From Maniola hyperantus (taxonomy: Eukaryota > Arthropoda > Insecta > Lepidoptera > Nymphalidae): a stretch of 64,000 bases of DNA. The notes beneath the pieces were generated by a model. It was not told where the DNA came from. It saw nothing but the letters and a program-made list of their open reading frames with translations, and made no database searches. The stretch spans positions 17,754,720-17,818,719 of the forward strand of contig NC_048537.1 of NCBI RefSeq assembly GCF_902806685.2, in the 5' to 3' direction. Below are positions 38,472 through 48,479 of the stretch, piece after piece. Each line of letters starts with the position of its first letter. Within the stretch, counting starts at the first letter, position 1. The position numbers were made by a program, and so were the translations under genes.

Positions 38472-39773
38472 CCACAATTGCAAAGTTTTGTACTTTGCAC
38501 TTTGCAATTGTGCATTGTGGAGTCTACATCTCATGAGAATGCTCCAGTGTCGAAGTGAAACGTACTTCGAGTGTGTTCTAGAAGATTTGTGTGGTGTTGT
38601 GTTGGTGGTTCTTTAAATGTGGCTTTTTTCGTATTTGTATGTTGTTATTCCGCCAAACTTGGTAAAAAAAACTATGATTTACGTAGATAACGAACTGAAT
38701 TTAATATAGAATCTTTTAATTGTTCCAAAGCGTATAACAACAAAGCTCGGCGATAACTCGGATCTCGTAATAGAGCAAAGCGCGCTGCCATTAATAGTTA
38801 TGTACTTACGGCAGCCACTTTGAGAGTGTGGTGGTGGACAGAGAACAACAAATTGCCCTCTGTCGTACATAAGTATAGGGTGCTGGGTATTATCGTGTTT
38901 TGACTTTGCAAAGTGCACAATTGCAAAGTTTTGTACTTTGCAATTGTGCATTGTGGAGTCTACACCTGAGGGTGCTCCGGTGTCGAAGTGAAACATACTT
39001 CGAGTGTGTTCTGGAAGATTTGTGTGATGTTGTGTTGTTGGTTCTTTGTAATTCCGTCAAAATTGGTTAAAAAAACTCTGCTTAATGTAAAAAAATGTGA
39101 TTTACGTAGGTAACAAACAGAATCCGACGTAGAATCTTTTTATTGTTTCAATTTCCAAAGCGTATAAAAACAAAGCTGGGCGATAACTCGGATTTGGTAA
39201 CAAAGCAAAGCGCGCTGCACGTTAATTACGGCAGCCACTTTGCGAGTGTGGGGAAACAGAGAACAACAAATTGCCCTCTGTCGCACATAAGTATAGGGCG
39301 CCGGGTATTATCGTGTTTTGACTTTGCAAAAGTGCACAATTGCAAAGTTTTGTACTTTGTAATTGTGCATTGTGGAGTTTACACCTGAGGGTGCTCCGGT
39401 GTCGAAGTGAAACATACTTCGAGTGTGTTCTGGAAGATTTGTGTGATGTTGTGATGTTGTGTTGTTGGTTCTTTGTATGTGGCTTTTTTCGTATTTGTAT
39501 ATAGTAATTCCGTCAAAATTGGTAAAAAAAACTGTGATTAATGTTAAAAAAATTAAGATTTACGTAGATAACAAATAGAATTCGACGTAGAATCTTTTTA
39601 TTGTTCCAATTTCCAAAGCGTATAAAAACAAAGCTGGGCGATAACTCGGATCTGGTAACAAAGCAAAGCGCGCTGCACGTTAATTACGGCAGCCACTTTG
39701 CGAGTGTGGGGAAACAGAGAACAACAAATTGCCCTCTGTCGCACATAAGTATAGGGCGACGGGTATTATCGTG
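38472..39773. repeat. Tandem triplication of a ~420-460 bp unit
   Basis: Copies 38472-38897, 38898-39315 and 39316-39773, each ending GGGTATTATCGTG. Each starts with the hairpin GCACAATTGCAAAGT-TTTGT-ACTTTGCAATTGTGC (slightly altered in copies 1 and 3), then 'TCGAAGTGAAACATACTTCG', 'AAAGCTGGGCGATAACTCGG', GCAGCCACTTTG and 'AACAACAAATTGCCCTCTGT'. Copy 2 lacks ~30 bp (ATGTGGCTTTTTTCGTATTT) present in 1 and 3. Short frames inside (105 codons minus, 81 plus) are not conserved between copies. Confidence 0.85.
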
Positions 39774-39861
39774 CTTTTAATACCAGAGGTGCTGCTTTGT
39801 GCTGCAGCGATTTATATCTAAGTTCTATTGTTGAAACGCTTTTTGATTTAATAATCAGTAC

Positions 39862-40110
39862 CTACCCTTATTATAAATGCGAAACTGTGTTTGTTTGTTG
39901 GTTTTTTGGTTTGTTGATTTATTGGTTTGCTGATTTATTGGTTTGCTGGTTTGTCCTTCAATCACGTCGCAACCGTGCAACGGATTGACGTGATATTTTG
40001 CATGGGTATAGATAAAGACCTGGAGAGTCACATGGGCTACTTTTATCCCGGAAAATCAAAGAGTTCCCAAAGTAATTCCACACGGACGAAGTTGTGGGCA
40101 TCATTTATTT
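39862..40110 (+). mobile_element. Helitron-like element H2, 3' end decayed
   Basis: CTTATTATAAATGCGAAACT, expanded TTTGTTGATTTATTGG units, 'CAACCGTGCAACGGATTGAC', ending GACGAAGTTGTGGGCATCAT. Confidence 0.6.
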
Positions 40111-40393
40111 ATTTATATATTTTACTCGGTGATACCGCTGGCGCTGGCTAAATCTAGATAAATACTAAAGATCCTATGAAAGTCATAATAAAACTTAGAA
40201 AACATTCCGTAATGGAGTCTGTCACAATATTATTATCTCGGGGCCCCTCCAGAGACGTCAGCTTATTTTAATCCTCAAAAATGAGCACTCGCTATAATTT
40301 TTTGTACAAATAATGCGATTTATTAAACCACCCGGTTACGCCCACCACAGATATATATATTGTTTGGTTTGAGGATAGAATTAAAATTATTGA
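40111..40393. other. Unassigned
   Basis: No gene or repeat recognised. Confidence 0.35.
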
Positions 40394-40640
40394 GCCCTAT
40401 TATTAAGCCACCGTTGTTCATCCGTCCGTCCGTCTGTCTGTCAGCGGTTTATATCTCGTGAACCGTAATAGGTAGAGAATGGAAATTTTCACAGAACGTG
40501 TATTTCTATTGCCGCTATAACAACAAATAATAAACATTTTAAAATGGCCGCCATGAAAATAAAAATAAAAATAAAAAGTGTTATTTTATGTACGATTGTA
40601 CCTTTCGTATGCGATTCCTACTCGCACTTGGCCAACTTTT
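40394..40640 (+). mobile_element. F2 repeat, near full length
   Basis: 'GCCCTATTATTAAGCCACCG', CCGTCCGTCCGTCTGTCTGT, 'ATCTCGTGAACCGTAATAGG', 'AAAATGGCCGCCATGAAAAT', 'TGCGATTCCTACTCGCACTT'. Confidence 0.65.
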
Positions 40641-40957
40641 TTAAACTGTTTGTTTACTAATACCTCCTTTACTTGTTCCGGAAACCAAATCGACCACAAC
40701 GCACTTTAATACATTTTTACTGCAACGCACTAAAAGGAAACCAAAAACCTCAAACTTTCCTATATTATACACTCTCTTCCTGTACGCTTAGTACGAGATA
40801 TTATGTCTCGCCAACGTTGATAGTATTCGAGTGCGGAAACACTTCCACGTTTTAGTAAACTAGATCCTAACTGCCTTGTTTTAAAGCTCAAGTTTGTCTA
40901 CACATCTACAGCCAGCGCTCCAGGCGGAAACATTGCGAATTTAAAACCACTGGCATT

Positions 40958-42284
40958 AATATATAATAATAATAATATAATATAATAATAATAAATAGTC
41001 ATTTATTTAGGCAACTTGAACCCATTTGGACATACATGATAAAAGTAAATACAAATACAAATGTACAATTGTTAAAAATAATAATGATAAAATGAAAATA
41101 ATAAAGTTACAAATATACAATAATAAATTTAAATTAAATTAAAATTAGAGATTGCCCCCAAATAGGAGGTTCGTACTTTATTTACGGTTATTGTCACGAT
41201 GTACGGCAAGCCAGTACTTCAGTATGGGATTCTCAGGGCACTCAGAGCATACCCTGAGGACCTCGTTTTGAGAATCGCGGATGCGGGACCAAAATGCCGC
41301 AACACGAGATCTAACAACCGCGAAATAATCGGGCACTCTGGCGTCAGCAAACATGCCCGACGCACTGCAGTATTTAGGCAGTTTCATCAGAATGCGGTAT
41401 GCGTTATTATACTGCACTCTGATGCTGCTACGTGCACTTTTCGTTGCGTTGAACCAAAGCTGACACGTGTAGAAGCATTGACAATATGCTCTAAACAGCG
41501 TCAGCTTCGCCTCAGGACTGCACCGTGCAAACCGACGTGCGAGCATATTACACCGAACAGCCAGAGCCCTCCTTTCGCGTTCTATATCGCGGTTATCACG
41601 CAAGTCCTCAGTTAGGATATGCCCCAAGTACCTGAACTGATCCACCCTTTCAATAGGTACACCATCTAAAAAAACCTTCGGAATCCTCTCCGGACCTCTA
41701 CCTGAGCGGAATAACATCATCTGCGTCTTTTTAACATTATACTTCAGGCCGTGATCCCTTGCATAATGCTCGCAGATGGCCAATAATCTTCTAAGTCCCC
41801 TGATTGAGGGACTTAGAAGTACCATGTCGTCAGCGTAGCTTAAATTATTCAGGCAAGTTGTACCTATGTGACAACCAATCCTTGTACTTCTAAGTTCCTC
41901 AATCAGATCGTTTACGTATAAGCTAAAGAGGTCCGGAGAGGTCAGCCCACCTTGACGTACGCCACACTCTAATATATAATCATTAGAGATGGCGTCGCCC
42001 CATTTAACAAAGTTTGTCTGATTTTCGTACCAGTATCTCAACAGGTCTACAGTCTTACTGGGTACATTCGATGTTGTTAGTTTTTGCCAAAGTCGCTGGT
42101 AGTTAACTAGGTCGAAGGCGCGGCTTAGGTCTAAGAAGCAAGCATAAACCGACGTACCTCTGTTAGTGTAGTAGTTAACTGTTGATTTAAGACTGAAAAC
42201 TGCAGAATCTGTTGAGAGTCCAGAACGAAAACCAAACTGCGTGTCGTCAACCTTTATGTTACCTTTTATACTTGGATGTAGTAG
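40958..42284 (-). mobile_element. 5'-truncated non-LTR retrotransposon (about 1.33 kb)
   Basis: Contains the RT frame 42284-41178, then a ~200 bp 3' UTR, and ends on the minus strand in an irregular (TTATTA)n tail. An ATT-containing duplication borders both ends. The 5' truncation falls within the RT domain. The frame is open from the truncation point to its stop, so the copy is young. Confidence 0.8.
41178..42284 (-). pseudogene. Non-LTR reverse transcriptase, 5'-truncated, uninterrupted 368 codons
   Basis: Copies retrotransposon RNA into DNA at the target site (target-primed reverse transcription; known for the family). Motif A is seen as ACFLDLSRAFD (42111-42150), motif B as GVRQGGLTSPDLFSLYVNDL and the catalytic YADD at about 41832-41843; the thumb follows with FRYLGHILTEDL, then a Cys- and Arg-rich C-terminus (LARRFARCS, YCSASGMFAD). 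Upstream of QFGFRSGLSTDSAVF nothing remains, so the endonuclease and first RT motifs are lost. The longest ATG-initiated part begins at 42041, but that Met is internal. Clade is uncertain (CR1/Jockey-group relative likely). Not functional alone. Confidence 0.9.
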
Positions 42285-42401
42285 ATTGAATTTTTACTTC
42301 ATTTCAAGGCTCTAAGGTCCATTTTACTTTGACGTTATTGTGTTTCGACTTTCAAATTCTACCAACGTTGGTGAGGCGTAAAATCTTACACTAAGCGTAC
42401 A

Positions 42402-42692
42402 GTACCCGTAGTACAAGATTTTACGTCTCACCAAACCAAACCAAATTCGAGAGTCGAAATACTTCCGCGTTACAGTAAAATGGACCTAAACAGCCTTGAA
42501 TTGAAGTCAAATATTCAATGCCACTGATTTTAATTTCGCAATGTTTCCGCTTGGAGCGCTGGCTGTAGAAGTGTAGACAAACTTGAGCTTTAAAACAAGG
42601 CGTTTAAGATCCAGTTTACTGTAACGCGGAAGTATTTCGACTCTCGAATTTGGTTTGGTTTGGTGAGACGTAAAATCTTGTACTACGGGTAC
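42402..42692. mobile_element. MITE-B, intact copy 2 (291 bp)
   Basis: GTACCCGTAGTACAAGATTT and CTTGTACTACGGGTAC ends; same length as copy 1 and almost identical once reverse-complemented. One base (A) separates it from the preceding MITE-A. Confidence 0.8.
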
Positions 42693-42814
42693 TGATTACG
42701 AAAGGCCTTTGGTAGCATTCCGTAATTAAAGAGATCGTAAAACTGTATTTTTACGGAGTCCCTTAAGTTTATGTTAGGTATATAAAATCAACAAGTTTTA
42801 TCTGTGCTAGACTG

Positions 42815-43076
42815 ATGTCCTGGCTCCTAGTGGTTAGGACGTCCCCGTCCTAATCGGAGGTCGGGGCTTCTCGGAGTTATGTGCGTTTTAAGTATTTAAA
42901 TATCACTTGCTTTAACGGTGATGGAAAACATCGTGAGGTAACCTGCATGCCTGAAAGTTCTCCATAATGTTCTCAAAAGTGTGTGAAGTATGCCAATCCA
43001 CACTTGGTCAAAACCCTTCTCACTTAGAGAGGAGACTCGTGCTCTGTAGTGAGCCAGCGATAGGTTGCTCATGATT
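42815..43076 (+). mobile_element. SINE-M, near full length, B box deleted
   Basis: CTCCTAGTGGTTAGGACGTC, 'CCTAATCGGAGGTCGGGGCT' (the B box TTCGATCC is missing), 'ATCACTTGCTTTAACGGTGA', 'CATGCCTGAAAGTTCTCCAT', ends 'GATAGGTTGCTCATGATTAA'. Confidence 0.75.
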
Positions 43077-43363
43077 AAGACGATTATAAGCAGTCGCAAG
43101 TAACTAACCACACTCATATTGTTATTAACACAATTCCATAAACTGCAGCAAAAACTCTGCCAAAATACATCGCGTCAGTTACGCTCGCTGCTCGCTACAC
43201 CGCCCGCCCGCCCCGCCGCGCCGCCCGCCCAAAACTCCATCCTAGGGCAGTAAAGAACCGGCAGTAAACGCGAATTATGTGTAGCGCTAACCGAGATTGA
43301 TTCGAATCGGGTGAAAGCATAAACTAACGCAATCACAGCGGAGGTATAATGCGTTCAGCATAT
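43077..43363. other. Unassigned, with a GC-rich low-complexity run
   Basis: 43196-43230 (CACCGCCCGCCCGCCCCGCC) is a strong local GC peak. It might mark a CpG-rich regulatory site, but no exon or promoter can be shown. Confidence 0.35.
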
Positions 43364-43469
43364 TGTGCTTAGTATGAGATTTCACATCTCACCAACGTTG
43401 ATCGACTACGAGAGTCGAAACATAGTAACGTCAGTGTAAAATGAACCTAAACGTTCTTATTCCTCAGTG

Positions 43470-44078
43470 CTTGAAGACCAAATGTCTTCGAACAGTGCAT
43501 GTTGTTAGTGATGACATTTGGTCCCAAGATGTTGTCGCTAACCATTGGCCTTGTAAGAAAGATCAGAGTCACTCAGCGGACGATGGAGAGAGCTATGCTA
43601 AGTTTCTCTACGTGATCAAATTAGAAATGAGTAGATCCCTAAAAGAACCAGAGTAACCGACATAGCTCAACGGGTTGCGAGGCTGAAATGGCAATGGGTA
43701 TTGCGCAGGGACTATTAGACGTTATGGTCCCAAGGTACTGGAATGGCGCTCTCGCACCGGAAAGCGCAGCGTTGAAAGACCCCCACTAAATGGACAGACG
43801 ACATCAAAGGAGTCGCAGGGAACCGCTGGATGCAGGCAGCGCTAGACCGTGGCGTGTGGAAGTCTCTACAAGAGACCTATGTCTAGCAATCAGTGGCGTG
43901 CAGGTCATAGAGGCATAAATGCACTGCTTACCCCAGTTGAATAGCTCAATGCATATTTTTCATAATGACCTGCCCGTAAACAGGCTCCTACTTAACTAGT
44001 GCCTACCCTGGTTTCAAACCCTGTGCACGCCACTGCTAGCAATGGATGTCAATCGGTTGATAAGGATGATGATGATTG
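43470..44078 (+). pseudogene. RTE-type ORF2 C-terminus with (ATG)n tail
   Basis: Encodes, over several frames, FEQCMLLVMT, VTQRTMERAM, KVLEWRSRTGKRSV, then 'AGGAGTCGCAGGGAACCGCT' and LDRGVWKSLQETYV before TAG; ends GATAAGGATGATGATGAT. Frameshifts show it is dead. The hAT-type MITE sits in its last 50 bp. Confidence 0.75.
43891..44035. mobile_element. hAT-type MITE, 145 bp, with 8 bp target duplication
   Basis: TIRs CAGTGGCGTGCA and TGCACGCCACTG; flanked on both sides by CTAGCAAT (43883-43890 and 44036-44043). An 8 bp duplication with CAGTGGCG-type ends is the hAT signature. Removing it restores the RTE terminus. Confidence 0.85.
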
Positions 44079-44243
44079 TTGTCTTCAATTCCTAGCGTTT
44101 CCACTAGGAGTAGTGACTGCAGTATGGACAAACTTGACCTTTAAAACAAAGTAGTTAAAGTATATTTTATGTTAACGCTAAAACCTATCGACACTCGAAC
44201 TCTATCAACGTTGGTGAGACGAAAACGCTCATACTAAGCGTAC

Positions 44244-44460
44244 AGCATACAGCAATTTAGCGAAATGGCCCATTATGTTAGCGAAGCACGCGTTTACTCT
44301 GCTGCGTAAGTAAACACTGGGTATATCGCGTCTTGCCGTCATGTGTTCTGAAAGTTTACAAACTGAAGTTGTTTACTTCGGGATAGAAATATAAACTTTT
44401 TGTTCGAGTAAGCTTATAAAACCGCTGATATGCTCTTTTTCACTCTACGGAGCTTAATTT
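44244..44460. other. Unassigned
   Basis: No gene or repeat recognised. Confidence 0.35.
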
Positions 44461-44658
44461 GCCATGATCCGGTGAAAAGACAAATCTGTATGGTGCAAAA
44501 TGTATTATGCGCTATGCACCACCCCCCTTCCGAAAATTGCAGGAAAAGCTAGCCACTAAGCAAGCAATACACACCACCACTACGGAACACCACACAAATT
44601 CCCCAAAACACACTCGATGCACGTTTTGCCACCTCCTCAGAAGGTGCCCCTCAAATTT
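44461..44658. mobile_element. Decayed relative of the 23.23-23.45 kb MITE
   Basis: 'GCACCACCCCCCTTCCGAAA', GGAAAAGCTAGCCACTAAGC and a run of CACCACC parallel that element's interior. Terminal repeats not recognisable. Confidence 0.35.
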
Positions 44659-44715
44659 TATCAAGGTAGGTGAGACGTAAACTCTCATACTAAGCGTATC
44701 TCATACTAAGCGTAC
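44659..44715. mobile_element. MITE-A terminal fragment
   Basis: 'TCAAGGTAGGTGAGACGTAA' to CTAAGCGTAC; the last ~17 bp (TCTCATACTAAGCGTA) are duplicated. Followed at once by another MITE-A. Confidence 0.6.
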
Positions 44716-44718
44716 AGC

Positions 44719-44980
44719 GTACGCTTAGTACGCGATTTTATGTCTCACTAACGTTGATAGTATTCGAGTGTCAAAACACTTCCGCGTTATAGTAAATTGG
44801 ATCTTAACTGCCTTGTTTTAAAGCCCAAATTTGTCTACACTTCTACAGCGAGCGCTCTAAACGGAAACGTTATGAAATTAAAATCAGTGGCATTGAATTT
44901 TTGACTTCAATTCAAGGCTCTTTAGGTCCATTTTACTTTGACGTTATTGTGTTTCGATTCTTGAATTCTAGCAACGTTGG
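44719..44980. mobile_element. MITE-A, 3' end missing
   Basis: GTACGCTTAGTACGCGATTT, 'TTCTACAGCGAGCGCTCTAA', 'CAGTGGCATTGAATTTTTGA', ending GCAACGTTGG without the last ~35 bp. Confidence 0.7.
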
Positions 44981-45409
44981 CAAAATACTGTATTTGTCGG
45001 CAGCGCCGTCGTAGTGTGCACTCTCGTAGTGTGCGAGAATATCGTTAGTGCGCCTACAATACAAAGGCTCGGTTAATCTAATATGTTGTGATCCTGAGTT
45101 ATCCGGTTAATCATCAATCATCATCATCTTATAAAGGTAGTCAGTTTTGCCGTCATATTTATACACCGGTCTAACCGTTTAATATAACGTGATCTCGTTT
45201 CGAAGTTTACTCAAAGCATTAAATTTCGCCACCCAAAACCATCACTGTGAAAGGGAAATAATTTCAAAAGGGCAAAGTTTCTGAAATCCCGCGAGTCTGA
45301 GAGACGACGAAAAATTCATGTCATTCAAAAATTATAGGTTTTTGACTTCATTCGCGTGGATTTAGGTTTTTAAAATCGTCCGTCCGTTCCGTCTTCAGGA
45401 TAAACTAGT
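44981..45409. other. Unassigned
   Basis: A doubled CGTAGTGTGC motif at 45010-45038 and an H3-like scrap at 45345-45378 (GACTTCATTCGCGTGGATTT). No gene. Confidence 0.35.
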
Positions 45410-45562
45410 CAGTACGCGGCAGAAAGTAATGTACATCGACTTTTAGAAAGAGATAGCGGATTTGTAGAGCATTTGTCTCTAACGTTGAGACCGACAAAAC
45501 GTCACATAGGTATGAGTGACAGAGACAAAGCTGAAATGTCATTCTAAAGGCCGATGTACATT
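45410..45562. mobile_element. MITE-C, right end missing
   Basis: AGTACGCGGCAGAAAGTAAT at the left, 'AAAGGCCGATGTACATTATT' at the right; GTCTCT/AGAGAC inner arms intact. Confidence 0.6.
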
Positions 45563-46708
45563 ATTTATTTTAAATTAAACAATAATTAAATTATTAATAA
45601 TTATTCATAAATTAAATACTAATTTGTCTAATAGTTTTTTTCTGATTTGGATGAATGAAGCTGAAACTGTTAGAAGACAAACTTTGTCGAATTATTTCGT
45701 CTTTGACTTTTGTGAAAAGTTACGGTGACCTCTTGGTCTAAACGACTTTAGCCTCCGTTACTAAAAGCTGGAACAAACTTTTCGAAATTGAGCAAACATT
45801 TTTGTAACTTGCTACTTGAATTATTATTTACTTATTTCTTTACTATTAAAAAGTGCATTAAATATTTCATTACAAAAATTAATGTCCTTACCTAATACCT
45901 AGTACCCTACTTAATGTAGGGAATGCAATCGATCTCTTGATCTCTTGAATTAAATGTATTATTTCTTTGGTCATAATGATTTATAGTTAAAATAGATACC
46001 TACTAGCAATAAAATAGATACCCAAGTAATATCAAATCGCAAATAAAGTATTTTGCCACTGAAAATTATTAAATTATTCTCATCTTTCTAACACGCAGCG
46101 ATGAAAGTGCGAGAACACTTCACGAACACGAACACTCGCGCACTCCTTAGTGTCTCAGCTTTTAGCACAATGACCACTTTCCATCAGGTATGATTGTGGT
46201 CAACGTGTATAATGAATAAAAAATGCTTTGGTCGATGACCGTGACGATCATTTAGCGGGATTTAATGTTATTATTTTCAGACTGTGATATTTTGCTTCGT
46301 GATTTTTCGCATTGTACATACTAAGTAAAGTAGCAAGTGCTACTTATGAAAATGCTTTTGACGTGATTTTTCACATGCTACCTGTGAAATGAAAATTAAA
46401 TTTAAAAGGCAACGCTCGCGAGATCGAAACAAAATTGTCAACGTATGTTATGCAAAATATTTAACGGCTAAAATATTAATTTGTCACGCGCTTGTTCGCG
46501 GTCATAAATTGTACGTGCCCCGTGTGCAAGTTATTATTCATATATTCCCAATGTACGTATTGAAATTGCAAATTCAAATTCGTATTGAATAAAACCAAAA
46601 TTCCCGCGAATTGTGCGTGAACTTGATTACATTTGGATTGTGTCTAAAACATTTATTTAGTTGAACGTTTCGATTTGAATATCAATTTGTAGAAGCAAAA
46701 ATTTTATA
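45563..46708. other. AT-rich, one LINE-tail scrap
   Basis: 46147-46215 resembles the 3' UTR at 33.52-33.59 kb ('TTTCCATCAGGTATGATTGT', AATGAATAAAAAA). The 67-codon frame at 46389-46592 has no domain. Nothing else. Confidence 0.4.
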
Positions 46709-47100
46709 AAAAAAACGGCGTATTTCACAGTCGTATTTTTTCGACATTTTGCACGATAATTTAAAAAGTATGATGCATAAAAATAAATATAAATCTGTTT
46801 TAGAATGTATAGGTAAAGCCCTTTCATATAATACCCCACTTGATATACTCATCTTACTTTAAAAGTTGAAAATACTAATTATTTGTTTCAAAACACATTA
46901 TAATTTTTTTTTGTAATGTGACTGACTACAAGTTCACGGTTTTCAGATTTTTCCCCGAATGTCTGCTATAAGACCTACCTACCAAATTTCATGATTCTAG
47001 GTCAACGGGAAGTACCCTGTAAGTTTCTTGACAGACCGACAGACAACAAAGTGATCCTATAAGGGTTCCGTTTTTCCTTTTGAGGTACGGAACCCTAAAA
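46709..47100 (-). mobile_element. F1 repeat, one end missing
   Basis: 'CAGTCGTATTTTTTCGACAT', 'AATACCCCACTTGATATACT', 'CTAGGTCAACGGGAAGTACC', TTGAGGTACGGAACCCTAAA. The CCGGCCAAGTGCGAGTC end is lost. Confidence 0.65.
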
Positions 47101-47152
47101 TTAAAAAACATTCCGATGAATTGAGAACCTCCTCCTTTTTTGAAGTCGGTTA
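47101..47152 (-). mobile_element. Start of the GGAGGAGGTT repeat
   Basis: 'GAATTGAGAACCTCCTCCTT', TTTTGAAGTCGGTT; matches 25.09 kb in reverse. Confidence 0.5.
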
Positions 47153-47666
47153 AAAATTTAATCAAAAAAGTTTGTTTTGTCCTAAAAACTTCACGCGTTG
47201 CGAATGAAAATGTCAATCGAGGGCGTAACGGATTTTTGCATACGTTCGCAATATTGCAAAATAAACAAATAACTAAGTTACTTAGGAGATGAACCCATCG
47301 TAAAATGATAAGAGCTTTATTTTTGAATGCAGTAGCTGAGTCATGAAATATGTCGATGCCAGGTATCTTTTTTGATATTTCGTTAAATTTTGCACATATA
47401 CGCATAATTGGGGCTTGATTTCCTAGATGAGATTTGATGATGTGTGTGTGTGTGAAAAGCTAATTAATCAAGTCCAGGAATATCTCAATCCACCATACTT
47501 AAAAATTGCTGGAATTGTACGTCTTCACTCCTACAAATTAAAACATACTAAGTATTCTATAAATGATGATAGCACACGCGAGCATCAGTGAGACTGTTCA
47601 AACAGTGCCTAGATGCTCGCCACAAATAACATGCTTGCGCATTTTGCTGTTCAGTGTGCGCTGACC
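47153..47666. other. Unassigned
   Basis: The 138-codon minus-strand frame 46989-47405 crosses the F1 repeat and is not a gene. (TG)n at 47441-47452. Confidence 0.4.
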
Positions 47667-47886
47667 CCTATTATAAAATATGTGAAAGTGTGTTTGTTTG
47701 TTGTTTTGCTGGTTTGTTGGTTTGTCCTTCAATCACGTCGTAATGGAGCAAAGGATCGACGTGATTTGCATGGGTCTAGTTTAAGACCTGAGAGATGGAC
47801 ATAGGGTACTTTTTATCCCAGAAAATCAATTTTTAAAATCCTAAATCCACGCGTACTTACGCGTGGATTCGCGGGCATCAGCTAGT
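47667..47886 (+). mobile_element. Helitron-like element H2
   Basis: CTATTATAAAATATGTGAAA, 'CAATCACGTCGTAATGGAGC', then a duplicated TCCACGCGTACTTACGCGTGGA near the end, and GCGGGCATCAGCTAG/T. The duplicated segment makes a longer terminal hairpin than usual. Confidence 0.6.
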
Positions 47887-48479
47887 AAATCATAACTAAG
47901 CGCAGCTAAACAGCGGATAATGAAATCAAACACTGTAAGACGTACGTGTAGGAACAATCTTAATTGAAAACAATATTTTACAACCGAGGCAAACAGCGCA
48001 ACATAAATACGGAGTCAGAATAAATAACCAGCGAACGTTGCAAAACTAATTAGGCACAGTTCACTTGTGAATCGGAGTGAACTTTGTAATGAAATTCCCG
48101 AACGGACCGGGGCGAAGCCCTGCCGGTAACGACCTCTCGAAAATTTATATCGTAAGTTGGAACTACCTGCACGACCGCTATAAGCGATCGCCCGTAAATG
48201 ACTAGGACCATCCCATTACAGATGAGAAGTTACAATCTCGATTGTGCAGGGAGGGTTTCTAGGTCCGCTGCCATTCATCCTTTATGTGATTACCGACTAT
48301 AACACTCAGACCCTTAAAATTACACCAATCTGGGTACATATTTGATTGAAATCGTTTTAGGAAATTTCTGGTGATTTTCGTTTTGAAAACTTTGGGATTG
48401 AAAACTTTTTGCCAAAAAAGAAGACCACTTTTCTTCTCAATCTTTATTTAGATTAGTACTGATTTTTTCTAGACATTCA
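47887..48479. other. Apparently unique; part repeated inverted at 54.6 kb
   Basis: 47975-48100 (GCAAAACTAATTAGGCACAG, 'TTCACTTGTGAATCGGAGTG', GTAATGAAATTCC) is similar, in reverse complement, to 54575-54690. Neither looks like a known repeat. Confidence 0.45.

Larger units (their letters stand above)
40782..42400. mobile_element. MITE-A split by a non-LTR retrotransposon
   Basis: Left piece 40782-40957 (GTACGCTTAGTACGAGATAT ... 'AAACCACTGGCATT'), right piece 42285-42400 ('ATTGAATTTTTACTTCATTT' ... TTACACTAAGCGTAC). Joined at GGCATTGAA, the two halves match the uninterrupted MITE-A at 32.2 and 44.7 kb. Confidence 0.85.
43364..44243. mobile_element. MITE-A split by an RTE 3' end
   Basis: Left piece TGTGCTTAGTATGAGATTTC to about 43455, right piece from about 44079 ('TGTTGTCTTCAATTCCTAGC') to CTCATACTAAGCGTAC at 44243. 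The middle is RTE plus a hAT-type MITE. Confidence 0.7.

Noticed and set aside
38679..38996. 105-codon minus-strand frame in the triplicated unit
   Set aside because: The frame is not kept in the other two copies, so it is not under coding selection.
41199..41615. 138-codon plus-strand frame
   Set aside because: Antisense shadow of the reverse transcriptase frame.
43196..43230. CpG-island promoter
   Set aside because: Only ~35 bp of low-complexity GCCCG; no exon, initiator or downstream frame found beside it.
46989..47405. 138-codon minus-strand frame
   Set aside because: More than a quarter lies in an F1 repeat and the start of the GGAGGAGGTT repeat; the rest has no family features.
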